A DNA stretch of 64,000 bases, from positions 1-64,000 of the forward strand of contig JBPCJY010000018.1 of assembly GCA_051004815.1 (NCBI GenBank), written 5' to 3'. Below the pieces are notes generated by a model that saw nothing but the letters and a program-made list of their open reading frames with translations, did no database searches and was not told the DNA's origin. Made by a program: the position numbers and the translations under genes. The DNA comes from JBBQXY01 sp051004815 (GTDB lineage Bacteria > Chloroflexota > Ktedonobacteria > Ktedonobacterales > Ktedonobacteraceae). Positions 42,129 through 52,158 of this stretch are shown here, one piece after another; position 1 is the first letter of the stretch, and the number at the start of each line of letters is the position of its first letter.

Positions 42129-44986
42129 TGTTGCCCCTCCATGGTAGGTGTACTATCATTGGGACTGCTAGAAAACATCTCGAAAGAAGCGTTCATGTTG
42201 GAGCTAGCGGCATCCTCCGCTGACTCCTCCCTGGCAATACCAAAGGGCCTACCATCTGCGGATGCGCCACTATAGGCGTGTATAGGCAACGTGAAAACAA
42301 AGCACGAGCCAACCCCATCGCGTGCCGTTTCTACACCAATATGCCCCTGATGAGCCTCGACAATACCACGGCAGATAGCTAACCCCAAACCACTTCCACG
42401 TACATTCAAGCCATAAAATGTCTTAAAAATACGTTCCCGCTCACCAAGCGGCACCTCCGGCCCATGATCGATTATTTTCACACACAGAGCATGCTGAGGC
42501 GCGTCAGCTGTCGCCTCTACGAGCGTTTCAAACGACAGGAGAATCTCCTGATCGCTGGGACTATGGCGCACGGCATTCTCAATCAAGTTGTAAAAGACGC
42601 GTTCCAGTTGTACGTGGTCGGCATAGATAAGCGGGAGATTGGGTTGAATGTGTAGCCGAACAGTGCGGTCCACTAATGTCCGTTCTAGCCGTATCATTGC
42701 CCCATGCACAATCTCGATGATATCGCACCATTCTTTATCCAGAATGAGTGCCCCCATCTCAATGCGCGACATTTCAACCAGGGCATTCACCAGGACACCG
42801 AGGTGATCGGTCTCCACATCAATGTCTTCGAGGATTTCGCGTCGTATCTCCTCGTCCCACTCGACGCCTTCTTGCAGCAGACCGGTCACAGCAGCTTTTA
42901 TGGTTGTCAATGGAGTGCGCAGATCGTGCGATACCGATGAAAGAAGGGCCGACTTATTCTTCTCTTCGTGAACCTGCTCGGTGACATCATGAACCTGTAG
43001 GACATTAGCCATCGCTACATTTTGCTGATTGTACAATGGATAGCGCGACAGTTGGTAGTGGTGATCTGAAGGCGCACTATCTGGTAAGAGCGATGGGCGA
43101 TTGAATGGTCTTCCTTGCTGCTTGCCGTTGCGTCTATCCGCGTAGGACACCGGGTTTCCCTCTCGATTTGAGCGGCCCAGTACGCGTTCAATAGCTAGCA
43201 CACAGCGCAAATCCCGACGATTAACCATGCCTTGACTGAAATCTTGCAAATACAAACGGACTTCCGCGGCATTTCGTATGCGCGGCAAGAGATATCCGAA
43301 GATATCCTCCATTTTACTTCCCGTCGCGGTACCCATGTGCAACCCACAAAAGGTTTCCGCGGCGCGATTCATAAAAACACACATGCCATTGAGATCAACC
43401 ACAAACCAGCCATCTTTAAAATGGTCATGCTCTGCTTGATTAAATTGCGTCAATAACCGCCCTAACTCGCTCAATACTTGGGCGCGGGCCAGAGCTGTTT
43501 CGGCGGTCTGGGTCAGCAACGCAACGCCATCATCTTGCCAATGCGGTACAGCTTCTCGGAATATACTGGCTATTTCCTCGGTGAAGGCTGCCGAAGAGAA
43601 TGAGGGAGCAGCTATCGTAGGTGATGTACCGCTATCAACGGCAGATGTCCGTAGAGAGAAGCTATGGGCCGCGGAGGGAGCAGCAACCGGTTCAGCAGAG
43701 GCCGTATCAGCCAGCAGAGAGGATTCTTCCTGCTGCACAGCCTGTAACATTGCCTGTAATTCACGTTCGCCTCGTGTCAATAGGTGATCGCTGATAAAAT
43801 GGAGCAAGCTGCTAAAACTAACGCCAAACGTCTGTTCCGCCTCGGAGCGTACATGGGCCAGAATCTCGTGCTCATCCTCGTTCTGCGCATACGTTCGCTC
43901 AAGTTGCTCGATAGCGTTTTGAAAACGGCTCCTCTGGTGCGCGGATTCAATCAGTATACCGTTATGAATAGCGATCGTAGCCTGGCTGGCGAAGAGCGAC
44001 AAGATATCCGCTTTCAACGGCGTAAATCCACCGGACTCTGACGAGCAGAGCAGTAATGCTCCATACACAGTTGTTCCCGTCATGAGAGGATGGCTAAAAA
44101 TAGAATGTATGCCAAGCTCAGTAGTGAAGAGACGACTGTAGGGAAACCGCTCATCCGCGAAGATATCATTAGAGACGCACGGCTGGCGGTGACGCAGGGT
44201 AAAGCCAATGATCGAGTGATCAGCGAGGATATCTTTTCTTCCTACAATGCGCTGCAATAGAATGGGGTTAAGGCCGGACTGGGCCTTCAAACGGATTCCT
44301 CCCTGCTCAAAAGTTACAATGGCGGAAGCAACATGCAGTGCTTTTGCGACACCTTCCACGATTTGGGTAAGGATAAAGGGCAGATCCATTTTTGAGGTCA
44401 AGGCACTGGAAACGTCTTTGAGGGCTTGACGCTGACGGTCTTGTATCTCCGCGCTCCCACCCACCTGCGCACTTTCAATGGCGGCCGCTAACACATGGAC
44501 CACGGCTCCAATCAGGCGTTGTAATGTGCTATCAGCGTAGGCATTAAGAGCCGTGCTTCCAAGCTCAAGTGTCCCCAACACGCGCTCTCCCACAATCAGG
44601 GGCGCAATAACTGTGGCATGGAGTTGATAGCACCCGCTCAATGCGTCGCCACACTGAGCCGGTGGGCCATCAAGTCCAGTCGGGTAATTGGTGACGACCA
44701 TGGTAGGCGCAAGCAGTAATTGCTCGACACGAGACCCTTCTAATGGATGCTGGTGATAGGTAGCACTCCAAAGGCCATTTTCATAATGACAAGCGGTAAC
44801 ACGTACAGCCTGACGATCATGGCGCAGCAATACGACACCAAAAACATCAAAAGGGATCGCCGGCTCCAGTTCGGCAGCCAGCAGCGTATAATCCGGTTTT
44901 GCACCACGCACACTAGAGACAATTCGTGCTACTCGCTCAACAATACTCGATTCTTGTACCGTTGGCGTTTGGGTTTTTGCCTCCAT
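42125..44986 (-). CDS. Soluble sensor histidine kinase with GAF and PAS domains
   Basis: The 953-residue kinase has two GAF-like domains (about 40-180 and 195-350) and a PAS domain near 530-600 (DGWFVVDLNGMCVFMNRAAE). HisKA follows with the phospho-His in VSHDLRTPLTTIKAA (about 687), then an ATPase domain with ENAVRHS and GSGLGLAICRGIVEAHQG. No membrane segment is present, so it senses a cytosolic signal or small ligand. The C-terminal half is KdpD-like. The ATG at 44986 is preferred; an in-frame start 66 nt earlier has no better RBS. Confidence 0.9.
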   Translation of the reverse strand: MEAKTQTPTVQESSIVERVARIVSSVRGAKPDYTLLAAELEPAIPFDVFGVVLLRHDRQAVRVTACHYENGLWSATYHQHPLEGSRVEQLLLAPTMVVTNYPTGLDGPPAQCGDALSGCYQLHATVIAPLIVGERVLGTLELGSTALNAYADSTLQRLIGAVVHVLAAAIESAQVGGSAEIQDRQRQALKDVSSALTSKMDLPFILTQIVEGVAKALHVASAIVTFEQGGIRLKAQSGLNPILLQRIVGRKDILADHSIIGFTLRHRQPCVSNDIFADERFPYSRLFTTELGIHSIFSHPLMTGTTVYGALLLCSSESGGFTPLKADILSLFASQATIAIHNGILIESAHQRSRFQNAIEQLERTYAQNEDEHEILAHVRSEAEQTFGVSFSSLLHFISDHLLTRGERELQAMLQAVQQEESSLLADTASAEPVAAPSAAHSFSLRTSAVDSGTSPTIAAPSFSSAAFTEEIASIFREAVPHWQDDGVALLTQTAETALARAQVLSELGRLLTQFNQAEHDHFKDGWFVVDLNGMCVFMNRAAETFCGLHMGTATGSKMEDIFGYLLPRIRNAAEVRLYLQDFSQGMVNRRDLRCVLAIERVLGRSNREGNPVSYADRRNGKQQGRPFNRPSLLPDSAPSDHHYQLSRYPLYNQQNVAMANVLQVHDVTEQVHEEKNKSALLSSVSHDLRTPLTTIKAAVTGLLQEGVEWDEEIRREILEDIDVETDHLGVLVNALVEMSRIEMGALILDKEWCDIIEIVHGAMIRLERTLVDRTVRLHIQPNLPLIYADHVQLERVFYNLIENAVRHSPSDQEILLSFETLVEATADAPQHALCVKIIDHGPEVPLGERERIFKTFYGLNVRGSGLGLAICRGIVEAHQGHIGVETARDGVGSCFVFTLPIHAYSGASADGRPFGIAREESAEDAASSNMNASFEMFSSSPNDSTPTMEGQQ

Positions 44987-45682
44987 CAATTTTCTCTGTC
45001 CCTCGTGTACCCTAGATGTCTCGTGCCAATCCCTGGCAATTACTGTCCGCAAACTGTACCTGCAAGTATAACACAGGAAATTTAACAGAACAACACATAT
45101 GTGTACAACTTTGTGCTACATGTGTATATCAATGTATTCTCATATACACTCTCGTGTCAAGCGCATTGTTCATGCTGTTTCACCTGACTGAAAGCAGGTT
45201 ATTTCACAGTGATGAGTATATCACAATAAGGTTGAGTAGGGTCAAGGCGCGTAATCCACCATTGTTTGCATCAATGCAGTCTAGAACTTTCAGCATGATA
45301 CATTATTATTCTTTTAAAGGCCATATACTAGAGTACTATTGGCGCAGTCAAACAACCCACATTACCTGCTTGAGTATAGTATACTAAACATGGCTTTGCT
45401 TTCTCTCCCTTAAAACTTTTGCGATTGTTCAACAAGCATCTTACTGTTCCACCGTATGTAAATGCGGCGGTTGGCAATACGGAAAAAAGCAAGAGCACAC
45501 GAGAGCTTACTTTATGCACTTATTTGGGGCAATAAGCGCGACAAACGTATTAGCAGAAGAGTAGCGTGTTGCATGGTCAAAGCTGATCCACGAACTATAA
45601 GGCTGCTAATCTTCTACTTGTCTTCTCATAGCTATCACAGAAGAAGACTGAAAAGTAGGCGCGGAGAAAAAGAGAGACCGGG
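44987..45682. other. Long A/T-rich divergent intergenic region
   Basis: About 700 bp separate the histidine kinase (minus) from the BTAD regulator (plus). The region is clearly richer in A/T than its neighbours and should hold both promoters. I see no convincing small gene, tRNA, hairpin terminator or operator palindrome. Short open frames exist but lack RBS and protein-like composition. Confidence 0.5.
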
Positions 45683-48600
45683 ATGAGTAAACATGTCTTT
45701 CCACCATTGAAAGTGTTTCTGCTGGGACGGTTCCACTTGGAACGGAAAGTGGGGCAAGCATGGCAAGAAGATGTCAATCCTGCCTGGCAACACCGCACTA
45801 CGCGTATATTGCTCGCCTATTTACTGAGTAGCCCAGGGCGCAGGAGAAGTCGTGACCAGGTGATGGATACCCTCTGGCCCAATCTCGCTGTGGAGAATGC
45901 AGCCAACCGCCTGAATAGCACCGTTCACCAACTGCGACAATTGCTCGAACCCACATTGAGCCGTCCGGCAAACTCACACCTTTTGCGTGTAGAGCCAGAT
46001 ATCCTCCTACTCGCTGACGCCGCCACACTATGGGTAGACATCGATGTTTTTGGGCTGCTCACAACAAAAGTGCATACAAGCGCTGATATAGTGTACGTGG
46101 AACAATTGCTTGAAGAGGCAAAAACACTCTATGGTGGAGATTTTTTGCATGGTGAACGCTCCTCAGAATGGGTGTTAGCCCAACGGGAAGTATATCAACG
46201 CATCTGGATTGGACTCCTGCTCGAACTGGCGGACCACCGTATAGCGAACAACGATCTCTCATCCGCGTTAGCCGCGCTCAACCCGATCCTGCGTGCCGAC
46301 CCCACCAACGAGGCCACCGTGCAACGCCTCATGCGCATACTCGCACTGCTCCAACGGCGGACTGAGGCTCTGCAACTGTATTATCAACTTGTTCACAAAC
46401 TCAAAAAACAACACGAAGCAATTCCATTAGCTGAAACAACGCGCATATTTGAAGCCGTTCGCAACGGTGCTATTACAGATGTGCTGGCAAACATGCCATT
46501 CTCCCCTGAACGTGCCGAGCCAGGCGCAATGGATGGAGCATTGCTTGAACCGCACGCTCCCCTGATGATACCTCCACAACACCAAGTACATATTGGTCGC
46601 AGCCATCAAAGCCCCTTCGTTGGACGTACGGAAGAACTTTCTATTATGCGCACCATTCTGCATGCAACAGCACAGGCAGGGAAGCATGCAACTAGACCCG
46701 TTACTGCCATAGCAGCACTGCCATTCGGCACCGTCAACCATGCCCCTTTTCTCCTGCTCAAAGGCGAAACCGGCATTGGCAAGACACGGCTAGCCGAGGA
46801 ATTAAGCCGTGAAGCAATACAACATAACTGGTCAGTAGCTTGGGGCCGCTCTTATGAGCAAGAAAGAGATATTCCCTATCGCCTATGGACAGAAGTCCTG
46901 CGCAAAGCTATGCTCGCGGCACATGACTCGCTTGATATACCGCATGCCCAACTGCACCATACCGCGTTCGATACGATTTTTGGCAGTGACACTATTCAGC
47001 ATCTCAGTACCCTTTTACCTGAACTACAGCAAGCCATTCCAGCAGGGGTAGCTCCACGCTCATTGCTCTCAGCCCAGGAACAATTACACTTGTGGGAGGC
47101 AACGCGCAGTTTCTTGGCGACGCTCAGTCGTGATCGCCCCTTGCTGATCGTGCTGGACGATATTCAATGGGCCGACGGCAGTAGCCTTGAACTATTAGCT
47201 TATTTGACACGCCGCTTGCACACACAAGTAGCACAACCCATAGTGTTACTGGCTACATGCCGCGATACAGAGTTGGAGCCAGCCCATCCGTTGCGCCCTT
47301 TGCTGATAGACCTGCAAAGAGAGCAAGCGATCATCACACTGAACGTGCAACCCTTAACCCAGGCCCAAATTGGCACGCTCGTCGCGCCCCTTCCCGCACC
47401 TATTGTGCAACACATTCAACTTCAAGCAGAGGGTAATCCGTTTTTCGCTGAGGAACTCGCTCGCTCTTCATATGCCACCTCGTCCACTGCTAGTGCGCTT
47501 GAGCTACCACAAGAACATCCCCGCACAAATTTCTTGCCAGCAACTATCACTGCCGCCCTGGAACGCCGTATGAGCAATCTCAGCAGAGCTTGCCAACGTC
47601 TTCTAGGCAAAGCCGCAGTACTCGGTGGCTCCTTCGAGCTGACAATGGTACAACTGATGGAATATGGCTCCATGGCTTCCCAGGACGAAGACGCCTTGCT
47701 TGATCTGCTTGATGAAGCTCTGCAAGCAGGAGTGCTCACCGAAGAGAGCAGCGATCATATCATCGTGTATTACTTCTGGCATCCCATGATTGTGAGCCAT
47801 CTCTACGGGCAATTATCCGGCGCGAGACGCGCCCAACTCCATCGGCGAGCAGCAGAGGTTCTGCAAAACTTGTACCGGCAGAGCATAGCAGAGGTAGCAG
47901 CCACCATCACGCAGCATCTCCTCAAGGGGGGCAGTAACCCACAACACATAGCCGCTTACGCGGAGATCGCTGGCAATCGAGCCTATACGCTTTCCGCCTA
48001 TCCAGAGGCCGAGCATCACTATCGGCTGGCGATTGCCCAGATAGATGAGACACAAATTAAACACGCGACCAATACCAATACAACACAAGATCACATGCAT
48101 CTTGCCTTTTTATACGAACGACTGGGCGAATGCCTGATGGTGCGTGGGCATTATGAAGATGCCTATCTCCACTTTGAGCACGTCCTGGCTACACGCAGCC
48201 AGCAAAGATTTGTCTCCCAGGAAGAGCAGCAACGCGAGGCCCAAATTTCGGCACTCCTGTGGTATGAGATGGGCCGCGCTAGTAGTTACTTGAACAATGC
48301 TGAACGTGGACGAAAGTGTAATCAACGCGGTGAGCAAGTTCTTCGTGACGCGGACGTTACCGCAGGGGTAGCCTGGGCATGTCTGCGCCTGCAATTCGCC
48401 CACATTTGTCTTGATGAAGGGGATTTTACAGAAGCTCGTTATGCCGCCATGGAAGCCTTGCACCTCTTTGAAGACACGCTCCAAACAAAGGCAATTTCTC
48501 CTCCACCGAGCGAAACCTCGCACTCGACACTGACGGTACGCACGATAGAGGGCGATCAGAGCGAACTAGGAAAAATCTATGAACTCCTGGGCATTATTGC

Positions 48601-49690
48601 TGGCTCTACCGGACAAATCGCGGAATCGTTGACGCACCTGCACACTGCACTGACCATTTTTGAACAACATAGCAATATTCGCGCTATGGCGAATGTCTGC
48701 AACAACATCGGCACAGCCCACCTTGTCAAAGCCTCATATGACGCGGCGGCGTCATATTTTCGCCGCTCATTAAGCCTGGCCGAACGCGTGGGAGATATCC
48801 CCCTCGTCTCGACTGCATGCGTGAATCTGGGAGAGATGGCCGCGAACATTGGCAACCTCCAAGAGGCTGAGGAATGGTACAGACGCAGTTTAAAACTCGC
48901 GGAACAGGTCAATATTCGCTACGATATATCGTATATCAACAACATCCTCGCTACTAACCTGCAAGAACAGGGCAATCTCACCGGAGCCTATGAGGCAGTG
49001 CGTCGTGCGCTCATGCTTGGGCGCGAGATTCGCAATGCTACGCTGATCGCCACTGCACTCATCACCCTGGCGCAACTGCGCATTGTCATGGCGGAAGAGG
49101 TGCAAGCTCAAGACCACGTATGGAACCCTACTCTTACCAATCGCTTGCAGCGCACTCAATCTACGCTCCAACACGCACTTGCCCATCAGGGCTTGGCTGC
49201 GGAAGATATCGCGAAAGGCCACCTGGCCCATGCCACGCTTCATCTCATGCAAGGGAACTTGACGATAGCAGAGGATATCATCAAGCAGACGGTTGAGGTG
49301 GCCCAGCAACAAGAACACATGTATTTTTTCCCGCATGCCCAGCGTTTGCTAGGCTGTTGCCTTGCTATGAGCGGTCGCCACAGCGAAGCAGACGCGGCGT
49401 TCCAGCAGGCCCTGCACATGAGCCAACAAACCGGCATGCGCCTTGAGCAAGGACGCGCCCTCTACAATTATGGTGCCATTTTGCTACAGCGCAGTTGCCC
49501 GCAGGGCGCAGCATTCCAGGCAGGCTTAGCCCATCTCCAGCAAGCGCAAGAGCTATTCGCCGCCTGTCACGCGGCCATCGACCTCAAAAAGGTCAACCGC
49601 ATACTGACTGAGCCAACCGCCAGGCCGCTGCCTTATAGTATTCATCTGCTTGATGATACTTTGACGCAGCAGAATAACACGGGGCAATAG
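45683..49690 (+). CDS. BTAD/SARP-like regulator with AAA ATPase and TPR domains
   Basis: The 1335-residue protein begins with an OmpR-type winged helix (RTTRILLAYLLSSPGRRRSR, DTLWPNLAVENAANRLNS) and a BTAD domain to about 270. An AAA/STAND-type ATPase follows with Walker A GETGIGKTR (about 362) and Walker B LLIVLDDIQWAD (about 490). The remainder to the C-terminus is TPR-like (for example LGIIAGSTGQIAESLTHLHT and NIGTAHLVKASYDAAASYF). This is the AfsR/MalT-like class that couples ligand binding on the repeats to ATP-driven DNA binding. It lacks a LuxR HTH. It is divergent from the kinase; its targets are unknown. Confidence 0.9.
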   Translation: MSKHVFPPLKVFLLGRFHLERKVGQAWQEDVNPAWQHRTTRILLAYLLSSPGRRRSRDQVMDTLWPNLAVENAANRLNSTVHQLRQLLEPTLSRPANSHLLRVEPDILLLADAATLWVDIDVFGLLTTKVHTSADIVYVEQLLEEAKTLYGGDFLHGERSSEWVLAQREVYQRIWIGLLLELADHRIANNDLSSALAALNPILRADPTNEATVQRLMRILALLQRRTEALQLYYQLVHKLKKQHEAIPLAETTRIFEAVRNGAITDVLANMPFSPERAEPGAMDGALLEPHAPLMIPPQHQVHIGRSHQSPFVGRTEELSIMRTILHATAQAGKHATRPVTAIAALPFGTVNHAPFLLLKGETGIGKTRLAEELSREAIQHNWSVAWGRSYEQERDIPYRLWTEVLRKAMLAAHDSLDIPHAQLHHTAFDTIFGSDTIQHLSTLLPELQQAIPAGVAPRSLLSAQEQLHLWEATRSFLATLSRDRPLLIVLDDIQWADGSSLELLAYLTRRLHTQVAQPIVLLATCRDTELEPAHPLRPLLIDLQREQAIITLNVQPLTQAQIGTLVAPLPAPIVQHIQLQAEGNPFFAEELARSSYATSSTASALELPQEHPRTNFLPATITAALERRMSNLSRACQRLLGKAAVLGGSFELTMVQLMEYGSMASQDEDALLDLLDEALQAGVLTEESSDHIIVYYFWHPMIVSHLYGQLSGARRAQLHRRAAEVLQNLYRQSIAEVAATITQHLLKGGSNPQHIAAYAEIAGNRAYTLSAYPEAEHHYRLAIAQIDETQIKHATNTNTTQDHMHLAFLYERLGECLMVRGHYEDAYLHFEHVLATRSQQRFVSQEEQQREAQISALLWYEMGRASSYLNNAERGRKCNQRGEQVLRDADVTAGVAWACLRLQFAHICLDEGDFTEARYAAMEALHLFEDTLQTKAISPPPSETSHSTLTVRTIEGDQSELGKIYELLGIIAGSTGQIAESLTHLHTALTIFEQHSNIRAMANVCNNIGTAHLVKASYDAAASYFRRSLSLAERVGDIPLVSTACVNLGEMAANIGNLQEAEEWYRRSLKLAEQVNIRYDISYINNILATNLQEQGNLTGAYEAVRRALMLGREIRNATLIATALITLAQLRIVMAEEVQAQDHVWNPTLTNRLQRTQSTLQHALAHQGLAAEDIAKGHLAHATLHLMQGNLTIAEDIIKQTVEVAQQQEHMYFFPHAQRLLGCCLAMSGRHSEADAAFQQALHMSQQTGMRLEQGRALYNYGAILLQRSCPQGAAFQAGLAHLQQAQELFAACHAAIDLKKVNRILTEPTARPLPYSIHLLDDTLTQQNNTGQ

Positions 49691-50023
49691 AGACATCCGA
49701 GTGAAACGGCGCAGTTTCTGCGGAAATATGTAGTGGAGTTGAGAAATTTTTATGTTTTGGGCGTCTCACAAACGGTGGTTTGTGACCCAGACCGAGAGGT
49801 TCATAAAAGGATCGATCAAGCAAATAATGAGACGTTGATTTCTGAGACGAGTATTTGGGATTACCAACAAAGAAGGCTTCCCACTTTTTACTGTTTCCTT
49901 GCTATGCTCTGACAAATGGCCGTTTTCTGAGACTTTCACTACAATGAGGGAAATTTTTATATCATCCTCCTCCTTCATGGTGATCTAACTGCACCATCTA
50001 TGCCATTTGGACAAATCACAATT
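49691..50023. other. Gene-free interval with a short hairpin
   Basis: There is no supported gene in these 333 bp. Positions 49766-49773 and 49778-49785 form a perfect 8-bp hairpin with loop GGTG, which may end the BTAD transcript although no T run follows. The 10-mer TTTCTGAGAC occurs at 49840 and 49924, and again at 50807 beyond the next gene. A 70-codon minus-strand frame here has no RBS. Confidence 0.5.
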
Positions 50024-50248
50024 CTACGGTTTAGGACGTTTGAAAAATAGGTAGTGTTCATTTGTCTGGCTGACGCTTATCGTACCAGTCATCTCCCAAC
50101 CATCCTCACCAAGTTGCTTTATCAACCTGCTTATGGAAATCTTCTTCCAGTCTCTCAACTCCTGTTCGTTCATATATTGAGGTGCTAGCTTATCATGAGC
50201 CATTCCAAATGAGCTTATCTGAATCGTCATATAATCCCACTTCTGCAT
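50024..50248 (-). CDS. DUF4177-like small protein
   Basis: The 74-residue protein starts MQKWDYMTIQ and ends with GEDGWEMTGTI and YLFFKRPKP, the layout of DUF4177-type proteins (an early KW-Y strand, a central helix, GWE and a final FKR strand). Their biochemical role is not established. The ATG at 50248 has AAAGGAG 6-7 nt upstream; an in-frame start 63 nt earlier has none. A broken copy of the same gene lies 190 bp upstream on the same strand. Confidence 0.7.
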   Translation of the reverse strand: MQKWDYMTIQISSFGMAHDKLAPQYMNEQELRDWKKISISRLIKQLGEDGWEMTGTISVSQTNEHYLFFKRPKP

Positions 50249-50436
50249 GATGAACTCCTTTCGTTCAGCATTTATTTGGCCTAATATGCGCGAACATTTC
50301 ACCAAGTACAAGGTAGTGAGTTTGCCATTTCTACGTGATACGTCTCAGCTTGCTTATTAAGCAACCTCAGAACTATCAATTCGCAGTGGAAAACTGGCAG
50401 CAGCTAACACTTTCTGCCACGCGTTCAGGATATATT

Positions 50437-50559
50437 TTATGGCTTGGGACGTTTAAATAAGAGTTCATTATCGTTATTGCCTGGAGGATAACCGATAAAA
50501 CTTACCAATTCCCAACCCTCATTTTGCTGAGGGAGATTTTTTATACAATCCGGGACCCG
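50437..50559 (-). pseudogene. Decayed second copy of the DUF4177-like gene (C-terminal fragment)
   Basis: Reading the minus strand to the TAA at 50437-50439 gives about 40 codons whose end, with NEGWELVSF and LLFKRPKP, closely parallels the intact neighbour (GEDGWEMTG, YLFFKRPKP). An in-frame stop at 50560-50562 closes the frame, and no start or N-terminal half is found upstream. The break falls next to a CCCGTCACCGGCCCTGCA stretch that resembles the edge of the repeat element near 59.8 kb. Loss by insertion or recombination is therefore possible. Confidence 0.7.
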
Positions 50560-50929
50560 TCACCGGCCCTGCAATCGTAGAGTATTGGAATGGGCTTGGA
50601 GGTGCAAGCAAAGTATCACATTATGAATGATAGATTTTTGCATGTTTCTTGGCTCTACCTCTATTTCTTTTATAAAGTGTGGCGTAAAAGGGAAAGATTG
50701 TATGGCCTAGTCTAATTTTGTACAATTCCTCAAGAATATTGATGATAAAATATCATTGCTTGCCTTCTCACATTCTAACTCACGGTGTGTCTCATTAAAC
50801 CACTGTTTTCTGAGACGCTCCTCAGCCGTATGCAGCATCCTCTAGTTTCTGCTCATTGACCTTTCTCAAAACTTCTTGTATTTCACGAGGATCATCAGCA
50901 ACCTGAGCAGCAGATTGACGATGATCCTC
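50560..50929. other. Gene-free interval
   Basis: These 370 bp hold no supported gene. A 31-codon plus-strand frame near 50629 and a 60-codon minus-strand frame from 51004 have neither RBS nor recognisable sequence. The region lies between the broken DUF4177-like copy and the MITE-like element. Confidence 0.45.
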
Positions 50930-51064
50930 CCCCCTCCTACCTTTCACTGGGAGGTTTTTTGAAGCGCGCCGGTTTCGCCTGTCATTCTGCGCGGCGCTCA
51001 GCATGACATTCCCCCTCGCCGATGCCTTTCCCCAAAAAACCTTCCAGTGAAAGCCCCCTCCTAC
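50930..51064. mobile_element. 113-bp MITE-like element with 11-bp flanking direct repeats
   Basis: Positions 50941-50961 and 51033-51053 are terminal inverted repeats of 21 bp with one mismatch. Directly outside them, 50930-50940 and 51054-51064 carry the same 11 bases (CCCCCTCCTAC), as expected of a target-site duplication. The core holds a short palindrome around TGTCATTCTG and CAGCATGACATT, shared with the repeat element at 59.8-60.1 kb. No transposase is encoded. The right direct repeat contains the stop codon of the lipoprotein gene ending at 51061. Confidence 0.75.
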
Positions 51065-52158
51065 CCCTTCACATACCCCGTCAATTCCACATAGCCTTCA
51101 CCCTGTACCGTTTGGCCCGCGCTCTGTCCCTGGATGCGCACGGCACCTTCCCAGTAGTTGTTGCCGGTAGATTGATACACGGTCAGCTCTTGATCTTTTA
51201 ACTCCGGTGTGAGGGTTAATGATGCCTGTAATTGGGGGTCGTGAATCTCAAGTTGCCAGCCTGACGGATAGGTCGCGCCCGTCACCGGACTGGTCCAGTG
51301 ATTGTGTACAGCCACATGCAAAGCGGTCGCGGGGAGCAGATGATCCTCCGCGTTTGAGCCGATATAGCCGACGTAGGTCGAGATGGTTTTACCACTAGCA
51401 TCACGAATGAGGTACAACATCATCTCGGTATTGTTATTCAATTGAATGCTATACCAGTCCCAGCCCCCGCCACCTAGCGAAAGAAAATTCCCCCATTGAT
51501 GATCCATCCAGGCTTCTCCCGTCACCTGTAAGGGCTGGTTATGGTCAACAAGTGTGCCTGAAAGGGCCATGCGTGTGCGTGAATAGTAATAGGAGAAACC
51601 GCCCAGACCATAAGTAATCAGGCCGTTGCCATTGTGCAGCGTCGGTGGCTTGAGGCCGAGCAGGTTGACATGCATGGTATAGTTCGCCATCTCTGCCGTG
51701 AGGTGATCCTGTCCATTCAATCCCTGTATCGTCCAGTCACCTACCGCGACATTAATACCCGCGGTTGATGTGCCATTGGGAATAATAGCATTTGGTTCTA
51801 TCAAACGACGCTGATCAAAGTGGAACTGGCCTCGCGTCACATCGCTGATCGCAAAATGGGCGGCATATACTGGCGGCAAGTCGCTGCGCAATGCCTGGAA
51901 GATGACCAGTTCAAAACCATAATGATGCGCCTTGCCATCAGGCGTAGTGGCATTCATATGGCCAGTATAGTACCACCACTCGGTCAGGTCTTTGTGTGCG
52001 GCCTCATCCTGCGGAAAACGCACGGGCGGGAGCGAGGTGCTCTGTGGCGTGACATTCACCACGGGCAATTGTGCGTTGGTAGCGACAATGCCTGGAATGC
52101 CACACGAGGACAGCACAATGGAGAGCAACACGAGCAGCCCAAACAGTATTTTCTTCAT
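51061..52158 (-). CDS. AttH/CrtC-like lipocalin-fold lipoprotein
   Basis: The 365-residue protein has a lipoprotein signal peptide with lipobox LSSC at about 16-19. The domain shows HKDLTEWWYYTGHM near the start and EAWMDHQWGNF in the second half, the two hallmarks of the AttH/carotenoid-1,2-hydratase superfamily. Members act on hydrophobic or hydroxylated polyenes, or have unknown roles; no carotenoid gene is nearby, so no reaction is claimed. Its ATG overlaps the MmpL transporter stop (ATGA), which suggests that the pair handles the same lipid-like substrate. Confidence 0.85.
   Translation of the reverse strand: MKKILFGLLVLLSIVLSSCGIPGIVATNAQLPVVNVTPQSTSLPPVRFPQDEAAHKDLTEWWYYTGHMNATTPDGKAHHYGFELVIFQALRSDLPPVYAAHFAISDVTRGQFHFDQRRLIEPNAIIPNGTSTAGINVAVGDWTIQGLNGQDHLTAEMANYTMHVNLLGLKPPTLHNGNGLITYGLGGFSYYYSRTRMALSGTLVDHNQPLQVTGEAWMDHQWGNFLSLGGGGWDWYSIQLNNNTEMMLYLIRDASGKTISTYVGYIGSNAEDHLLPATALHVAVHNHWTSPVTGATYPSGWQLEIHDPQLQASLTLTPELKDQELTVYQSTGNNYWEGAVRIQGQSAGQTVQGEGYVELTGYVKG

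Noticed and set aside
45053..45682. Several short plus-strand frames upstream of the BTAD regulator
   Set aside because: A/T-rich region, no RBS, no protein-like composition; treated as intergenic.
49766..49978. 70-codon minus-strand frame
   Set aside because: No RBS upstream, and it covers a hairpin and the repeated TTTCTGAGAC motifs; no recognisable sequence.
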